Of a stretch of DNA of 64,000 bases, positions 25,041-32,589 are shown one piece after another. The first letter of the stretch is position 1; every line of letters begins with the position of its first letter. Both the position numbers and the translations under genes were made by a program. Origin of the DNA: Anabaena catenula FACHB-362 (GTDB lineage: Bacteria > Cyanobacteriota > Cyanobacteriia > Cyanobacteriales > Nostocaceae). The notes under the pieces were generated by a model. The model worked only from the letters and a program-made list of their open reading frames with translations, searched no databases and was not told the origin of the DNA. The stretch covers positions 56,771 through 120,770 of the forward strand of contig NZ_JACJTQ010000017.1 of NCBI RefSeq assembly GCF_014698735.1, in the 5' to 3' direction.

Positions 25041-27369
25041 TTTTTCTCAATGATTTTGACCATGTAGGAACTAAATCTTGTTGACCCGTTGCGAAATAAT
25101 GACAACGAACTGCTCTGACTTTGCATTTTTTGTAAACTCCCTCCCTCTTGCCTATCTTGGGGGGTTTAGTACCAATAGTAAATTTTTCAGGAACATGACT
25201 TAATAAATTATTTATTACTTGCAGGCAAGTGGCTTCGTTGCTTCCATTAACAATTATCTTGGAATTGTCGGCTAACTCTTTAATTCCTTCATAATCTCCT
25301 TTTTCGTAATCAGGAATAGATAATTTATAATTCTTGTCTTTGTTATAATGCGGGATGGTTGAAGTCCATCTAGATTTACCTAGCTTCCCGTCGGGCAGAA
25401 CTTCTGCGAATTGAACAACTAATTGTGGCTTCTGAAAATTCCTGACTTGCCACCATTCCGGTACAACTGCATAGTTGTCATCGTTTCTCGCATTGCAAAA
25501 GTCTTTGTACAAGTCAAACTGCTGTTTGTAAAAGTTGTAAACCTTAGAGGATTCACTTTTAGTGTTTAGCTTGTTACAAATTACATCAATATTTATCTGT
25601 GATTCCTTAAACTCCCATTTACCGGTTGTCGTGCTAAGTTCACATGAACCGACAGGAACAGTTACAGTTGTGAAATAAGTATCGCAATCAGATTCCTGAT
25701 TTTTTATTTCCTCAAGAGTTTGCTGTATTTGTGTTGTTTTATTATCAACACCATTAATTTGATTGGTTAAATTGCTGACGTTGTTATCTAAATTGGTAAT
25801 ATTCTGATTAGTCGTATTAACACTGTTATTTACATTGGTAACTTGATTAGTCAAGTTGTTGACACTATTGTCAACATTAGTTATATTCTGGTTGGTAGTA
25901 TCAAAATTATTGTTTACATTGGTAACTTGATTGGTTAAGTTGTTGACACTATTATCTAAATTGGTAATATTCTGATTAGTCGTATTAACACTGTTATTTA
26001 CATTGGTAACTTGATTGCTCAAATTATTGACACTGTTATCTACATTGTTGATATTCTCGTTGGCAGTATTAACGCTGTTATCAATATTGGTAATGCGATC
26101 ATCTATATAATCAAAGTTGTTATTGATTTGATTAGTTATCTGATTGCCTAAGTTAGTGACATTGTTTTTAACATTGTTGACATTGTTATTGATGTTGCTA
26201 ACCTGATTACCTAATTTAGTAACATTATTGTTAGTGGTATTAACCTGATTGCCTAAGTTGGTGACATTGTTGTTAACGTTATTGATTTGATTACCCAATT
26301 TGGTAACGTTGTTGTTTGCATTGTTTACAATATTGCCAGTATTCACTACCACTGGAGTAAGATTAGAAATCTTGTTTGGTACTGATGCTAATGGTGAGGC
26401 TTCGTACCACATATTTAAACCATTAGGAAAACACTTTCCGTTTTGTAATTCCTCACAAAGTTTTTCCTGCATTTTGCTAGGAATTACATCTGTAGCCAGT
26501 CGCTTGTTATCAGCAATTATTTCTACGGGTACTTTTTTTATAGCTTCTATATTCCGAAGATTTCCCGCGAGAATATTTGAATTTATTTGTCCGAGTTGTG
26601 CTTGAATACCTTGTAATTCTGCCATATTAAATTTCCCATCTAAGCCAGATTTACCCTGTAAACCTCGCTTTCCTTGAATACCTTGAATACCCTGTAAACC
26701 TCGCTTTCCTTGAATACCTTGAATACCCTGTAGACCTCGCTTTCCTTGAATACCTTGAATACCCTGTAAACCTCGCTTTCCTTGAATACCTTGAATACCC
26801 TGTAAACCTCGCTTTCCTTGAATACCTTGAATACCCTGTAAACCTCGCTTTCCTTGAATACCTGGCTCACCTTTTGCACCAGGAATTAGCGCACGAGAAA
26901 GAGCTTGTTCGGCTTTACTTAGTGCAGATTGAGCAAGGCTTTTAATTGGAGTAATCAGAGTCAGGATTTTAGATAAATCTCTGGCAATAGAATCCACTAA
27001 ACTTTCGAGGGCATCAATACGCCCAACTAGCGCCACGGCAATTAATATCTGAGATATCAAAGATATTATCTGTAAAAGCACCCCAACTTTTCCCACTAGA
27101 GGCGAGAGGGCATTTGTTACGGGTAAGGTCTTTGTTGTCAATATTGACAAATCCTTTGCTACCGGAGCAATTGCCTTTGCAGCTATAAATCCGATAGTCG
27201 GAGTTATTAGTAAGTCTGCGCCATTTATGGCGGACTTAATTATGCTAGATTTTTCCTCGTTTTTAATGTATTTATTAAGGTCAGACTTGAGAGCGAATTT
27301 ATTCTCAAGTCCCAAAACTAAAGCTTTTACTGCTGCAATTTCAGCAGAGATTTCGTCACAGCTACTCAT
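25033..27369 (-). CDS. Fibre-like protein: collagen tract plus heptad-repeat stalk
   Basis: A 778-residue modular protein. Residues about 1-160 are helical with several hydrophobic stretches (IGFIAAKAIAPVAKDL; VGVLLQIISLISQILIAVAL). About 163-245 is an uninterrupted Gly-X-Y collagen-like tract built from the 12-residue unit GKRGLQGIQGIQ. About 335-560 is a Asn/Thr/Val-rich heptad array (for example VNNLTNQ VTNVNNS VNTTNQN), with V/I/L at core positions, as in trimeric fibre stalks. The last 210 residues form a Cys-containing globular domain. This architecture is found in phage tail fibres and surface adhesins. There is no signal peptide, so a virion-associated or intracellularly assembled fibre is more likely than a secreted adhesin; that is inference. 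Confidence 0.8.
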   Translation of the reverse strand: MSSCDEISAEIAAVKALVLGLENKFALKSDLNKYIKNEEKSSIIKSAINGADLLITPTIGFIAAKAIAPVAKDLSILTTKTLPVTNALSPLVGKVGVLLQIISLISQILIAVALVGRIDALESLVDSIARDLSKILTLITPIKSLAQSALSKAEQALSRALIPGAKGEPGIQGKRGLQGIQGIQGKRGLQGIQGIQGKRGLQGIQGIQGKRGLQGIQGIQGKRGLQGIQGIQGKRGLQGKSGLDGKFNMAELQGIQAQLGQINSNILAGNLRNIEAIKKVPVEIIADNKRLATDVIPSKMQEKLCEELQNGKCFPNGLNMWYEASPLASVPNKISNLTPVVVNTGNIVNNANNNVTKLGNQINNVNNNVTNLGNQVNTTNNNVTKLGNQVSNINNNVNNVKNNVTNLGNQITNQINNNFDYIDDRITNIDNSVNTANENINNVDNSVNNLSNQVTNVNNSVNTTNQNITNLDNSVNNLTNQVTNVNNNFDTTNQNITNVDNSVNNLTNQVTNVNNSVNTTNQNITNLDNNVSNLTNQINGVDNKTTQIQQTLEEIKNQESDCDTYFTTVTVPVGSCELSTTTGKWEFKESQINIDVICNKLNTKSESSKVYNFYKQQFDLYKDFCNARNDDNYAVVPEWWQVRNFQKPQLVVQFAEVLPDGKLGKSRWTSTIPHYNKDKNYKLSIPDYEKGDYEGIKELADNSKIIVNGSNEATCLQVINNLLSHVPEKFTIGTKPPKIGKREGVYKKCKVRAVRCHYFATGQQDLVPTWSKSLRKND
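26655..26863. repeat. 36-bp in-frame tandem repeat encoding the collagen tract
   Basis: About six near-identical 36-bp units starting at 26655, 26691, 26727, 26763, 26799 and 26835 (the last one incomplete). They encode the GKRGLQGIQGIQ unit on the minus strand. The near-identity at DNA level implies recent expansion, and copy number is expected to vary between strains. Confidence 0.95.
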
Positions 27370-27371
27370 GG

Positions 27372-27893
27372 TTATTTAAGGTTGAATAAAGCTTTCTTTA
27401 ATCCTGATAGTGCATTAAAAATGCTTGCACAATCCAAGCAACAGTTCCCGCAATCCAAGGTGTTTGGAGGACAATTGCTCCAGCCGTAATCAACCGGACA
27501 TTGTCCAGAATCCTCGAAAATCAACACCCCTGTCGCCGTTACTTTAACTTTTAAAAAGCATTCTTTCGGGACAGTATCGCAATGCGTTGGACAATTTATA
27601 GAAGCATCTTTGACCAACAAGAGCGGATTGATGATGTCGTAGTCCCTTACCTTAGTCTCGCAACATCTAATTGCGTATAAATTCTTCCCTCTGTCCGTTT
27701 GTGCGATCGTGTGCCAGTGAAAAATGCCGATTACATTGGCATTCAAAATTAATCTGTAGCCCTTACCGTCATACCCATCCGGCTTACCGGGGTATCGGTC
27801 TCCAGTCTCTACCGTCAATTCCGAAGAGGAGAAGGTGGGGAATTCCTTTGTTTTCGGACTCCCCGCAAATGAATAATTAAGTGTTGCTGGCAT
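27372..27893 (-). CDS. Cys-rich island protein, 173 residues
   Basis: A 173-residue protein with about a dozen cysteines, concentrated in the C-terminal half (CPTHCDTVPKEC and CPPNTLDCGNCCLDC). The N-terminal half is beta-rich (YRLILNANVIGIFHWHTIAQ). Cys spacing suggests metal binding or disulfides. No signal peptide is seen. It overlaps the upstream gene by 1 bp (TAATG) and ends 2 bp before the fibre gene, a packing typical of phage-like structural operons. Function unknown. Confidence 0.72.
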   Translation of the reverse strand: MPATLNYSFAGSPKTKEFPTFSSSELTVETGDRYPGKPDGYDGKGYRLILNANVIGIFHWHTIAQTDRGKNLYAIRCCETKVRDYDIINPLLLVKDASINCPTHCDTVPKECFLKVKVTATGVLIFEDSGQCPVDYGWSNCPPNTLDCGNCCLDCASIFNALSGLKKALFNLK

Positions 27894-28222
27894 TAGTAAT
27901 CGTCTGGGTCTAATGTTGCGCCGCTATCCAGTTTGGCTAAACTAATCGTCAACTGATCAACTCGATACGAATCGTTGTTTGTCCCCCTGTTAGTGAAACT
28001 AGGGAAGCCACTTTCTATGTATGTACTTTGGTCGATATTCGCGCCAAAAGCTGCTTGAGTCAAAAAGGCTTGGGCTGCCAAGATAATCCCCACTAATAAA
28101 CTTTCTGCTGTATTACTTGAAGATGCCGTTAGTCCTGGAAGGTCAGCTTTTGCAATTGTGATAGTTGTAGCGGTTTGTGAAGCACCGCTTCCAAACACCT
28201 CGGCGATTGTTGGGACTGCCAT
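27893..28222 (-). CDS. First gene of the island fibre operon, unknown
   Basis: A 109-residue protein (MAVPTIAEVFGSGASQTATT...) with an Ala/Leu-rich helix (AESLLVGIILAAQAFLTQAA, about 38-57) and a beta-rich C-terminus ending TISLAKLDSGATLDPDDY. The helix-loop-hairpin-DY order is like the duplicated module of the 336-residue protein in the same operon, suggesting a shared fold, although sequence identity is low. It heads the seven-gene minus-strand operon. A role as a repeated structural subunit is possible but unproven. Confidence 0.7.
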   Translation of the reverse strand: MAVPTIAEVFGSGASQTATTITIAKADLPGLTASSSNTAESLLVGIILAAQAFLTQAAFGANIDQSTYIESGFPSFTNRGTNNDSYRVDQLTISLAKLDSGATLDPDDY

Positions 28223-28414
28223 TTTAATTATTAATAATGATTAAAGACATTTATAAACTAGAAGTTAAACTTTGAAAATATACATCTTTTAGGTAAAAGA
28301 TGTGTAATATACGATTGACGTAAAAGCTTTCTGTGTCTACACTACAGCTATTGATATCTAATATCAAAAAGTCGAATATACAAGTTTTATTATTGTAGTA
28401 AGTGAAACTGGTAG

Positions 28415-28978
28415 ATGAAGGTAAACAGATGTGGACAAGCTTCAATTTTCTCTCAAGCTGACTTTGACAAGTTAATAGAAAAAACAGTGGGCGAAAATCA
28501 CAAGATGATTTTTCGCCTTGCTTACTTGACCGCTGCGCGAATGGGTGAAGTTTTGCAGCTGCAAACGTCTGATGTTTACAGCGACAGCAAGCCGATGGAT
28601 TCAATTACATACCAGCGACGTACCACCAAAACCAGAGAAACGCGCCAAGTCCCCACAAGTCCAAAACTGAGGGAGTATTTGCGGTATTACTGGTTAAGTC
28701 AAAATCCTAGTGCTGGCTTTTTATTTCCAGGCGCAAGTGGCCATTTACAATTTCAATCGGCTGACGATGCACTCAGACGGGCAATTAAGCAGGCTGGTCT
28801 ATCAGGACTTGGGTATAGTTCCCACAGCTTCCGTCGTACTGCCACCACCAATCTGTCGAACAATGGAACTGCTCTGTCTGTAATTCAGCAAATCACCGGA
28901 CATGAAAGTTTGCAGAATTTACAGCGATATATCCAAACCTCACCGGAACAGGTAATGAAGGCCGTAGCGGGATTGTGA
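28415..28978 (+). CDS. Tyrosine recombinase/integrase, catalytic domain only
   Basis: A 187-residue site-specific recombinase. The conserved residues are visible: Arg I in TAARMGEVLQL (near 44), the box II HSFRRTATTNL (His and Arg near 142-145), the second His in ITGHESL (near 165), and the nucleophile Tyr in LQRYIQTS (near 176). The N-terminal core-binding domain of phage integrases is absent, so this is a minimal form like those seen on cyanobacterial plasmids. It could integrate or resolve the surrounding element. It diverges from the fibre operon and is followed by a terminator. Confidence 0.9.
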   Translation: MKVNRCGQASIFSQADFDKLIEKTVGENHKMIFRLAYLTAARMGEVLQLQTSDVYSDSKPMDSITYQRRTTKTRETRQVPTSPKLREYLRYYWLSQNPSAGFLFPGASGHLQFQSADDALRRAIKQAGLSGLGYSSHSFRRTATTNLSNNGTALSVIQQITGHESLQNLQRYIQTSPEQVMKAVAGL

Positions 28979-29027
28979 TATATTTGTACTGCAACCCTAA
29001 ACAAGTCAATTACAAGATGGTGTAACT

Positions 29028-29063
29028 AACTTTCCTTTGCGCGCAGGGGGAGTTATTTTTTTT
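29028..29063 (+). terminator. Terminator after the tyrosine recombinase
   Basis: AACTTTCC (29028-29035) pairs with GGGGAGTT (29047-29054), with two G-T pairs and an 11-nt loop, followed by A and eight T residues. It is placed about 50 bp after the recombinase stop and directly abuts the end of the converging minus-strand gene. Confidence 0.7.
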
Positions 29064-29619
29064 AGAGAAGTCTGTAACCGTTAAGCCCAAAACCGCCTTT
29101 GATAAAGTTTTGAATTTCGTAAGGACTTTTGCCCAGTGCGATCGCTCTCTCAATCATCTCCTTCCTCCCAATTGCGATCGCATTCTCAATGTTTCCCCCT
29201 GGAATATGAATGTGGTGAATCCCCAACGAGTAAAAACAATATCGGAAATACCAATGCTTTTTACCATTGCGGCTTACATAATATTCTTCCAGCCACTGTT
29301 TAGGTTGTTCTGGAAGACTATGGAGAAGTTCTGGATAATCAGTTTTTTCTTGTTCTGGAAGACTTTCTTCCTCTTCCAGAACACTCATATCTGACTTAAA
29401 GTCTGGGTGCAATTTTTCCCAATCTTGCCAAGCTAATTCAAAATCTTGTAAGTTCTGGAAGTCATCAGGCTCCGGCGGTTCCTCAGTTGAATCATAAAAA
29501 AGTGTAGTTTGTCCGCTTTCTTCAACTCTTCCAGAGCTGTCTAAAACGATTTCATCCCAATAGGGGTCACGCACTGGGGTGACTGTGTTGTAGTCTGCCA
29601 GGTTAAACAAAGTATTCAT
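29062..29619 (-). CDS. Unknown acidic island protein, 185 residues
   Basis: Begins MNTLFNLADYNTVTP at the ATG at 29619; a TTG at 29643 would add eight residues. The N-terminal two-thirds are strongly acidic and Pro/Glu-rich (EESGQTTLFYDSTEEPPEPD). The C-terminal part (QWLEEYYVSRNGKKHWYFRY, then HHIHIPGGNIENAIAIGRKE) resembles the small DNA-binding-like domain seen in cyanobacterial plasmid and phage accessory proteins, with conserved aromatic and Gly residues. It lies 34 bp downstream of the winged-helix protein in the same direction, so it is probably co-transcribed. No named family. Confidence 0.65.
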   Translation of the reverse strand: MNTLFNLADYNTVTPVRDPYWDEIVLDSSGRVEESGQTTLFYDSTEEPPEPDDFQNLQDFELAWQDWEKLHPDFKSDMSVLEEEESLPEQEKTDYPELLHSLPEQPKQWLEEYYVSRNGKKHWYFRYCFYSLGIHHIHIPGGNIENAIAIGRKEMIERAIALGKSPYEIQNFIKGGFGLNGYRLL

Positions 29620-29653
29620 AGTTGGTAAACACTTGGTGTCCAAAATCCAAAAT

Positions 29654-30319
29654 TTAAGTTTTCTGAATTCCTAGAGCTATCAGTAAATCGGTAAAACTCC
29701 AGTTTTTGGGTTGGTCATACCAGCATCGGCGCAAGCACTGGAGCAACCAACCTTGAGGATTTTTGATTTTTTCATGTCCACCACGTTTGTGAAAAAGTGC
29801 GATCGCTAATTTCACTTCTTCATGGCAGTAATTTAAAATCTCTGGTGACCCAATTGGGTCAAATACAATACCGACGTTTTCGCATTCTGTCAGTACTTGT
29901 TCATGTTCGAGTATCTGTTCTTCGCTAATAGAATTATTGCTGCTGCTGCAAACCTCCTTTTCGGTAGATATATCGTTTGAGGGCTGTCTTTTGTCAATTT
30001 GATGACGGTTTTGTGAATTTTTTTTCGGCTTAAAGAAATCTAGGGGACGGGTGATAATTCGTACCTCATGCCATGACCACTGTTTTAGCACCTGGACTAC
30101 TCGACAATCAATCAAGCGAGCAAGAGCAGTTTTGATTGTGTTGACGTGATAGCCTCTACCCCGATGCTTTTGCACCCAGGCATTGAACTCTTTCTTGAGT
30201 TCTGGCTCCAGTTCTTCTGATTCTTTGTGGTGATGTAGTAGCCACTGCCAGAGAAGTTTGGCAGCGGGCGGGATGTGATTCTCTAGACAGAAAGCGTCGT
30301 GTTTATTTGTCCAAGTCAT
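29654..30319 (-). CDS. Winged-helix, replication-initiator-like protein
   Basis: A 221-residue protein. Residues 1-95 (HIPPAAKLLWQWLLHHHKES; GYHVNTIKTALARLIDCRVV) read as a winged helix-turn-helix of the kind found in plasmid or phage replication initiators and their loaders. A polar linker with Ser/Asn repeats follows. The C-terminal 75 residues are helical (VKLAIALFHKRGGHEKIKNP; GWLLQCLRRCWYD), similar to DnaD-type replication domains in layout. Together they suggest a DNA replication or helicase-loading role for the island; this is inference from architecture. Confidence 0.6.
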   Translation of the reverse strand: MTWTNKHDAFCLENHIPPAAKLLWQWLLHHHKESEELEPELKKEFNAWVQKHRGRGYHVNTIKTALARLIDCRVVQVLKQWSWHEVRIITRPLDFFKPKKNSQNRHQIDKRQPSNDISTEKEVCSSSNNSISEEQILEHEQVLTECENVGIVFDPIGSPEILNYCHEEVKLAIALFHKRGGHEKIKNPQGWLLQCLRRCWYDQPKNWSFTDLLIALGIQKT

Positions 30320-30370
30320 GTTTTTGAATACAAGAATCTGTCGCCACCTATTGGTTAGGTGGCAGGAATG

Positions 30371-30670
30371 TTAATTGCGATCGCGCTCCAAATCCCAAAT
30401 CGCTTTTTCCCAGCACCACTGATCCGATTGATTCGGGAACGAAGCTTTCACGTGCCTGACTAGTCTGTAAGCCAAATCCTCATCTCCCTGTACCATCCTC
30501 AACAGCTTGCCTCTGGTTAATGAACTAACCTTTTGCTTGCGTTTGGCACTATTTTTACTAGTCCGCCTGTAACGCCGCCGCGCTGATTTATCCGCGTCGA
30601 TAACTAGCCACGCGAGATACAAAGACCCTGCCAACATCGCCAGTAACAGTATTAGAATTGGATGGCTCAT
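30371..30670 (-). CDS. Membrane-anchored basic island protein
   Basis: A 99-residue protein with an N-terminal membrane helix (ILILLLAMLAGSLYLAWLVI), then a highly basic segment (KSARRRYRRTSKNSAKRKQK) and a small helical domain with conserved-looking Trp residues (DQWCWEKAIWDLERD). It probably sits in the cytoplasmic membrane with its basic domain inside. It lies 51 bp upstream of the winged-helix gene and could be in the same operon. Function unknown. Confidence 0.65.
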   Translation of the reverse strand: MSHPILILLLAMLAGSLYLAWLVIDADKSARRRYRRTSKNSAKRKQKVSSLTRGKLLRMVQGDEDLAYRLVRHVKASFPNQSDQWCWEKAIWDLERDRN

Positions 30671-30751
30671 GATGAGTTAATAAGGTGAGTGGTATTAATT
30701 CATCATGTAGCTTTTAAGTGTTTCCCTTCAGTGATGCCAGTCATAAGCATT

Positions 30752-30789
30752 AAAAAACCGTCCTGACCTGTGGAACAGGTGGACGGTTT
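30752..30789 (-). terminator. Strong terminator after the ribbon-helix-helix gene
   Basis: Perfect 9-bp stem AAACCGTCC (30755-30763) and GGACGGTTT (30781-30789), extended inside by ACCTG/CAGGT. On the minus strand it is followed by TTTTTT. It overlaps the end of the regulator gene and is the clearest intrinsic terminator of the island. Confidence 0.88.
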
Positions 30790-31104
30790 ATGGATTTTCG
30801 GTTTTCTGCAAACTATTGAGCAGCTCAACTAACTCAGACAAACGTTTATGCAACTTCTCGCTTCTATTGTCCAGTTCACGCAATTCAGCATGAGTGTCAT
30901 TAATTAGCTGCTCAAGGGTTCCCCCAAGAGTGATGCCTCCAGTGTTACAGGAATCTGTTTGCGCCCAATCATCTCGACTAAATGTGAGCGACTCACTCCA
31001 AACTGATTGGCTATTGCATCCAGTCCGATCAAGGCATCTTCTGTCAGAACTAGCCCTACACTCTTCTTGATTTGTCCATTCTCGCGGTGTTTGGCTTTCG
31101 GCAT
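30788..31104 (-). pseudogene. Ribbon-helix-helix regulator with frameshift
   Basis: From the ATG at 31104 one frame encodes MPKAKHRENGQIKKSVGLVL followed by TEDALIGLDAIANQFGVSRS and ends at 30904 after 66 residues. It has the strand-helix-helix pattern of RHH (CopG/Arc-like) DNA-binding proteins. A second frame, with no start codon of its own, continues GTLEQLINDTHAELRELDNR and a coiled-coil tail to 30790. The two frames join naturally as EASLLG-GTLEQL at a run of five G (CCCCC at 30921-30925 on the plus strand). A one-base indel or a frameshifting event there is the simplest reading. The three palindromes upstream are its likely operators. A sequencing error cannot be excluded. Confidence 0.7.
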
Positions 31105-31124
31105 TTTCCACAACCATTAGCAAC

Positions 31125-31204
31125 TTCCTATATAGAATAGCAATTTTCTCTTTACAAATTACTATAGAGGATGCTATGTTATTTTTCAATATCCTATATA
31201 GGAT
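31125..31204. promoter_or_regulatory. Three evenly spaced operator-like palindromes
   Basis: A perfect 14-bp palindrome ATCCTATATAGGAT lies at 31191-31204. A near copy TTCCTATATAGAAT is at 31125-31138 and a weaker one TTACTATAGAGGAT at 31159-31172. Centres are 34 and 32 bp apart, about three helical turns, so the sites share one DNA face. They lie between the start of the RHH regulator and the divergent small-gene operon and probably bind that regulator. Binding is inferred. Confidence 0.7.
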
Positions 31205-31417
31205 TAACAACGCTCCCACCCCACACCGGGGATTCCCACATGGAGCAAGCACCCGTGCATTGTGATTGCGAGTATCCGCACGGAAACAACCTGGTAGACG
31301 TACAGCTAAATTGTCTGTCCCCACTAATTTGGGGACTTTCTCTCATCCATGTCTGCAATTCCAATGAATTGCACATATCAACACGACCACTTATTCCAAA
31401 ATCAAAGGATAAAACCC

Positions 31418-31597
31418 ATGACCTTAACAGTTCAAGAACTCATTGCAAAACTTGATCAATTTCAAGACGGCGCAACTGTTCAAGTAGAAGATGATGGCGT
31501 TAATTTGCACATCGACGAAGTTAAAAAAGACGAAAATCGTAACGCAATTCTAGTCATCAAGTCCAAGGACGACGAAGATGACGAAGATGACGAGTAA
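31418..31597 (+). CDS. Small acidic protein, first of the plus-strand island genes
   Basis: A 59-residue protein beginning MTLTVQELIAKLDQFQDG at the ATG at 31418, preceded by AAGGA at about 8 bp. It has a compact helix-strand layout and an Asp/Glu tail of 12 residues. Similar short proteins with this N-terminal pattern are common on phages and plasmids, where their function is usually unknown. It is the first gene after the operator region, so it is likely under RHH control. Confidence 0.65.
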   Translation: MTLTVQELIAKLDQFQDGATVQVEDDGVNLHIDEVKKDENRNAILVIKSKDDEDDEDDE

Positions 31598-31694
31598 ATA
31601 ATTCTTGATGTGTTCCTGACCTGATGACTGATAGTAATGGGGAAAATTCCCCATTGCTAATTCCCTGTTACCCAATACCCAACGACCAATACCT

Positions 31695-31892
31695 GTGAAC
31701 CAACACGAACTTCTTGTTTTAGATTCACTCGACGACCTTAACGACAAGATTCGGGACAAGTATCCGTCACTGGAGGAATGGCAGGTATACATGGTTGCCG
31801 TCGGACTGATCAACAGCATTGTCAGACTTATGGATGACCCTGACGTTGAAAAACAAATGACAGCAATTATCTTGCAACTCAACCAACAATAA
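31695..31892 (+). CDS. Small helical island protein
   Basis: A 65-residue frame starting at GTG 31695: NQHELLVLDSLDDLNDKIRD, then EEWQVYMVAVGLINSIVRLM. It is almost entirely helical and acidic. The start is not supported by a clear ribosome-binding site. It is placed 98 bp after the preceding gene and 4 bp before the next. Function unknown. Confidence 0.55.
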   Translation: MNQHELLVLDSLDDLNDKIRDKYPSLEEWQVYMVAVGLINSIVRLMDDPDVEKQMTAIILQLNQQ

Positions 31893-31896
31893 AGTC

Positions 31897-32067
31897 ATGA
31901 CTACACAATCACAACTTAGACCCTGGGTTATTTCTAGACTCGAAGGTCACACGTTTGCATGGGTGGATGTGAAAACTTTTCGTCATCGTTCAGATGCTGA
32001 AAGTTACCTACGCATCCTCAAGCAACTCCGACCAGATTTTAATTACGAGATGAATTTTAAGGGGTGA
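31897..32067 (+). CDS. 56-residue island protein
   Basis: Starts at ATG 31897: MTTQSQLRPWVISRLEGHTF, then AWVDVKTFRHRSDAESYLRI and a basic end. The gene is tightly packed, 4 bp after the preceding stop and ending 2 bp before the next ATG. Composition is protein-like. No family is recognised; the fold looks like a small strand-helix unit (WV...R..A..YL..L), similar in pattern to short phage or plasmid proteins. Confidence 0.6.
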   Translation: MTTQSQLRPWVISRLEGHTFAWVDVKTFRHRSDAESYLRILKQLRPDFNYEMNFKG

Positions 32068-32069
32068 AA

Positions 32070-32288
32070 ATGCCACTAACAAAAGTTGTTTACAAACAGA
32101 TTAAAAATCCGGGTAACTACCAATCTAAAACCGTTGAAGCTGAATTTATAGTCAATGCCGACGCTGGTGAAACCCCAGAGCAAGGAATGAAGGAATGTAA
32201 AGAACTTGTAATGAATGAACTTTATCCACCCGACCCTCATAAAGTAACCGAAGAAGACATCAATAATGACACAGACCTCTTCCTCTAA
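32070..32288 (+). CDS. 72-residue island protein
   Basis: Begins MPLTKVVYKQIKNPGNYQSK at the ATG at 32070, with AAGGGG about 6 bp upstream. A GTG at 32064 that overlaps the preceding stop is an alternative start. Short strands (VEAEFIVNADAGETPEQG) precede a helix (MKECKELVMNELY) and an acidic tail. The pattern is shared by small, conserved, uncharacterised cyanobacterial mobile-element proteins, as far as can be judged by eye. It overlaps the next gene by 23 bp. Confidence 0.6.
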   Translation: MPLTKVVYKQIKNPGNYQSKTVEAEFIVNADAGETPEQGMKECKELVMNELYPPDPHKVTEEDINNDTDLFL

Positions 32289-32589
32289 TCAAAGCATCCA
32301 AAGATCACTTCTACCTTACGATGATGATTATGTATTGATTCGTAAGCGAACACTTGTAGTTAATACAGCTACAACTTCTCAAATGGCAGAATTTTTATCT
32401 CAAAAATGTGACGTATCGGCTGACGATATGGCTGCATTTTTCGGGATACCAATCATCGGATACGTTGATGGCTTGCCTGACGATAAAGTTTCCGCAATAG
32501 TAGGAGATTTAATTGCCGAATCATGGCGGAACCAGGATAACGAACAATCTCGAACAGTTGTAGTAATTGAGAATAAAGAAAACAAATGA
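32266..32589 (+). CDS. 107-residue island protein
   Basis: Starts at ATG 32266 inside the preceding gene. A polar N-terminus is followed by DYVLIRKRTLVVNTATTSQM, helices (AEFLSQKCDVSADDMAAFFG) and IPIIGYVDGLPDDKVSAIVG. It ends by overlapping the next start in an ATGA. No motif or membrane segment is seen. Tight overlap on both sides indicates that it is a real member of the operon; function unknown. Confidence 0.62.
   Translation: MTQTSSSNQSIQRSLLPYDDDYVLIRKRTLVVNTATTSQMAEFLSQKCDVSADDMAAFFGIPIIGYVDGLPDDKVSAIVGDLIAESWRNQDNEQSRTVVVIENKENK

Noticed and set aside
26655..26863. CRISPR array
   Set aside because: The 36-bp units are contiguous, with no spacers, and lie inside a coding frame.
26640..26879. 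79-residue repeat-only frame antisense in phase to the collagen tract
   Set aside because: It is a second frame of the same 36-bp repeat (KVFKESEVYRVF unit), which stays open only because the repeat has no stop in it.
31105..31324. N-terminal extension of the second frame of the RHH locus
   Set aside because: The extension has no protein-like pattern and overlaps the operators; the frame is better explained by a frameshift within the RHH gene.
31171..31455. 94-residue plus-strand frame over the operator region
   Set aside because: It overlaps the palindromes and the well-supported start at 31418 in another frame.
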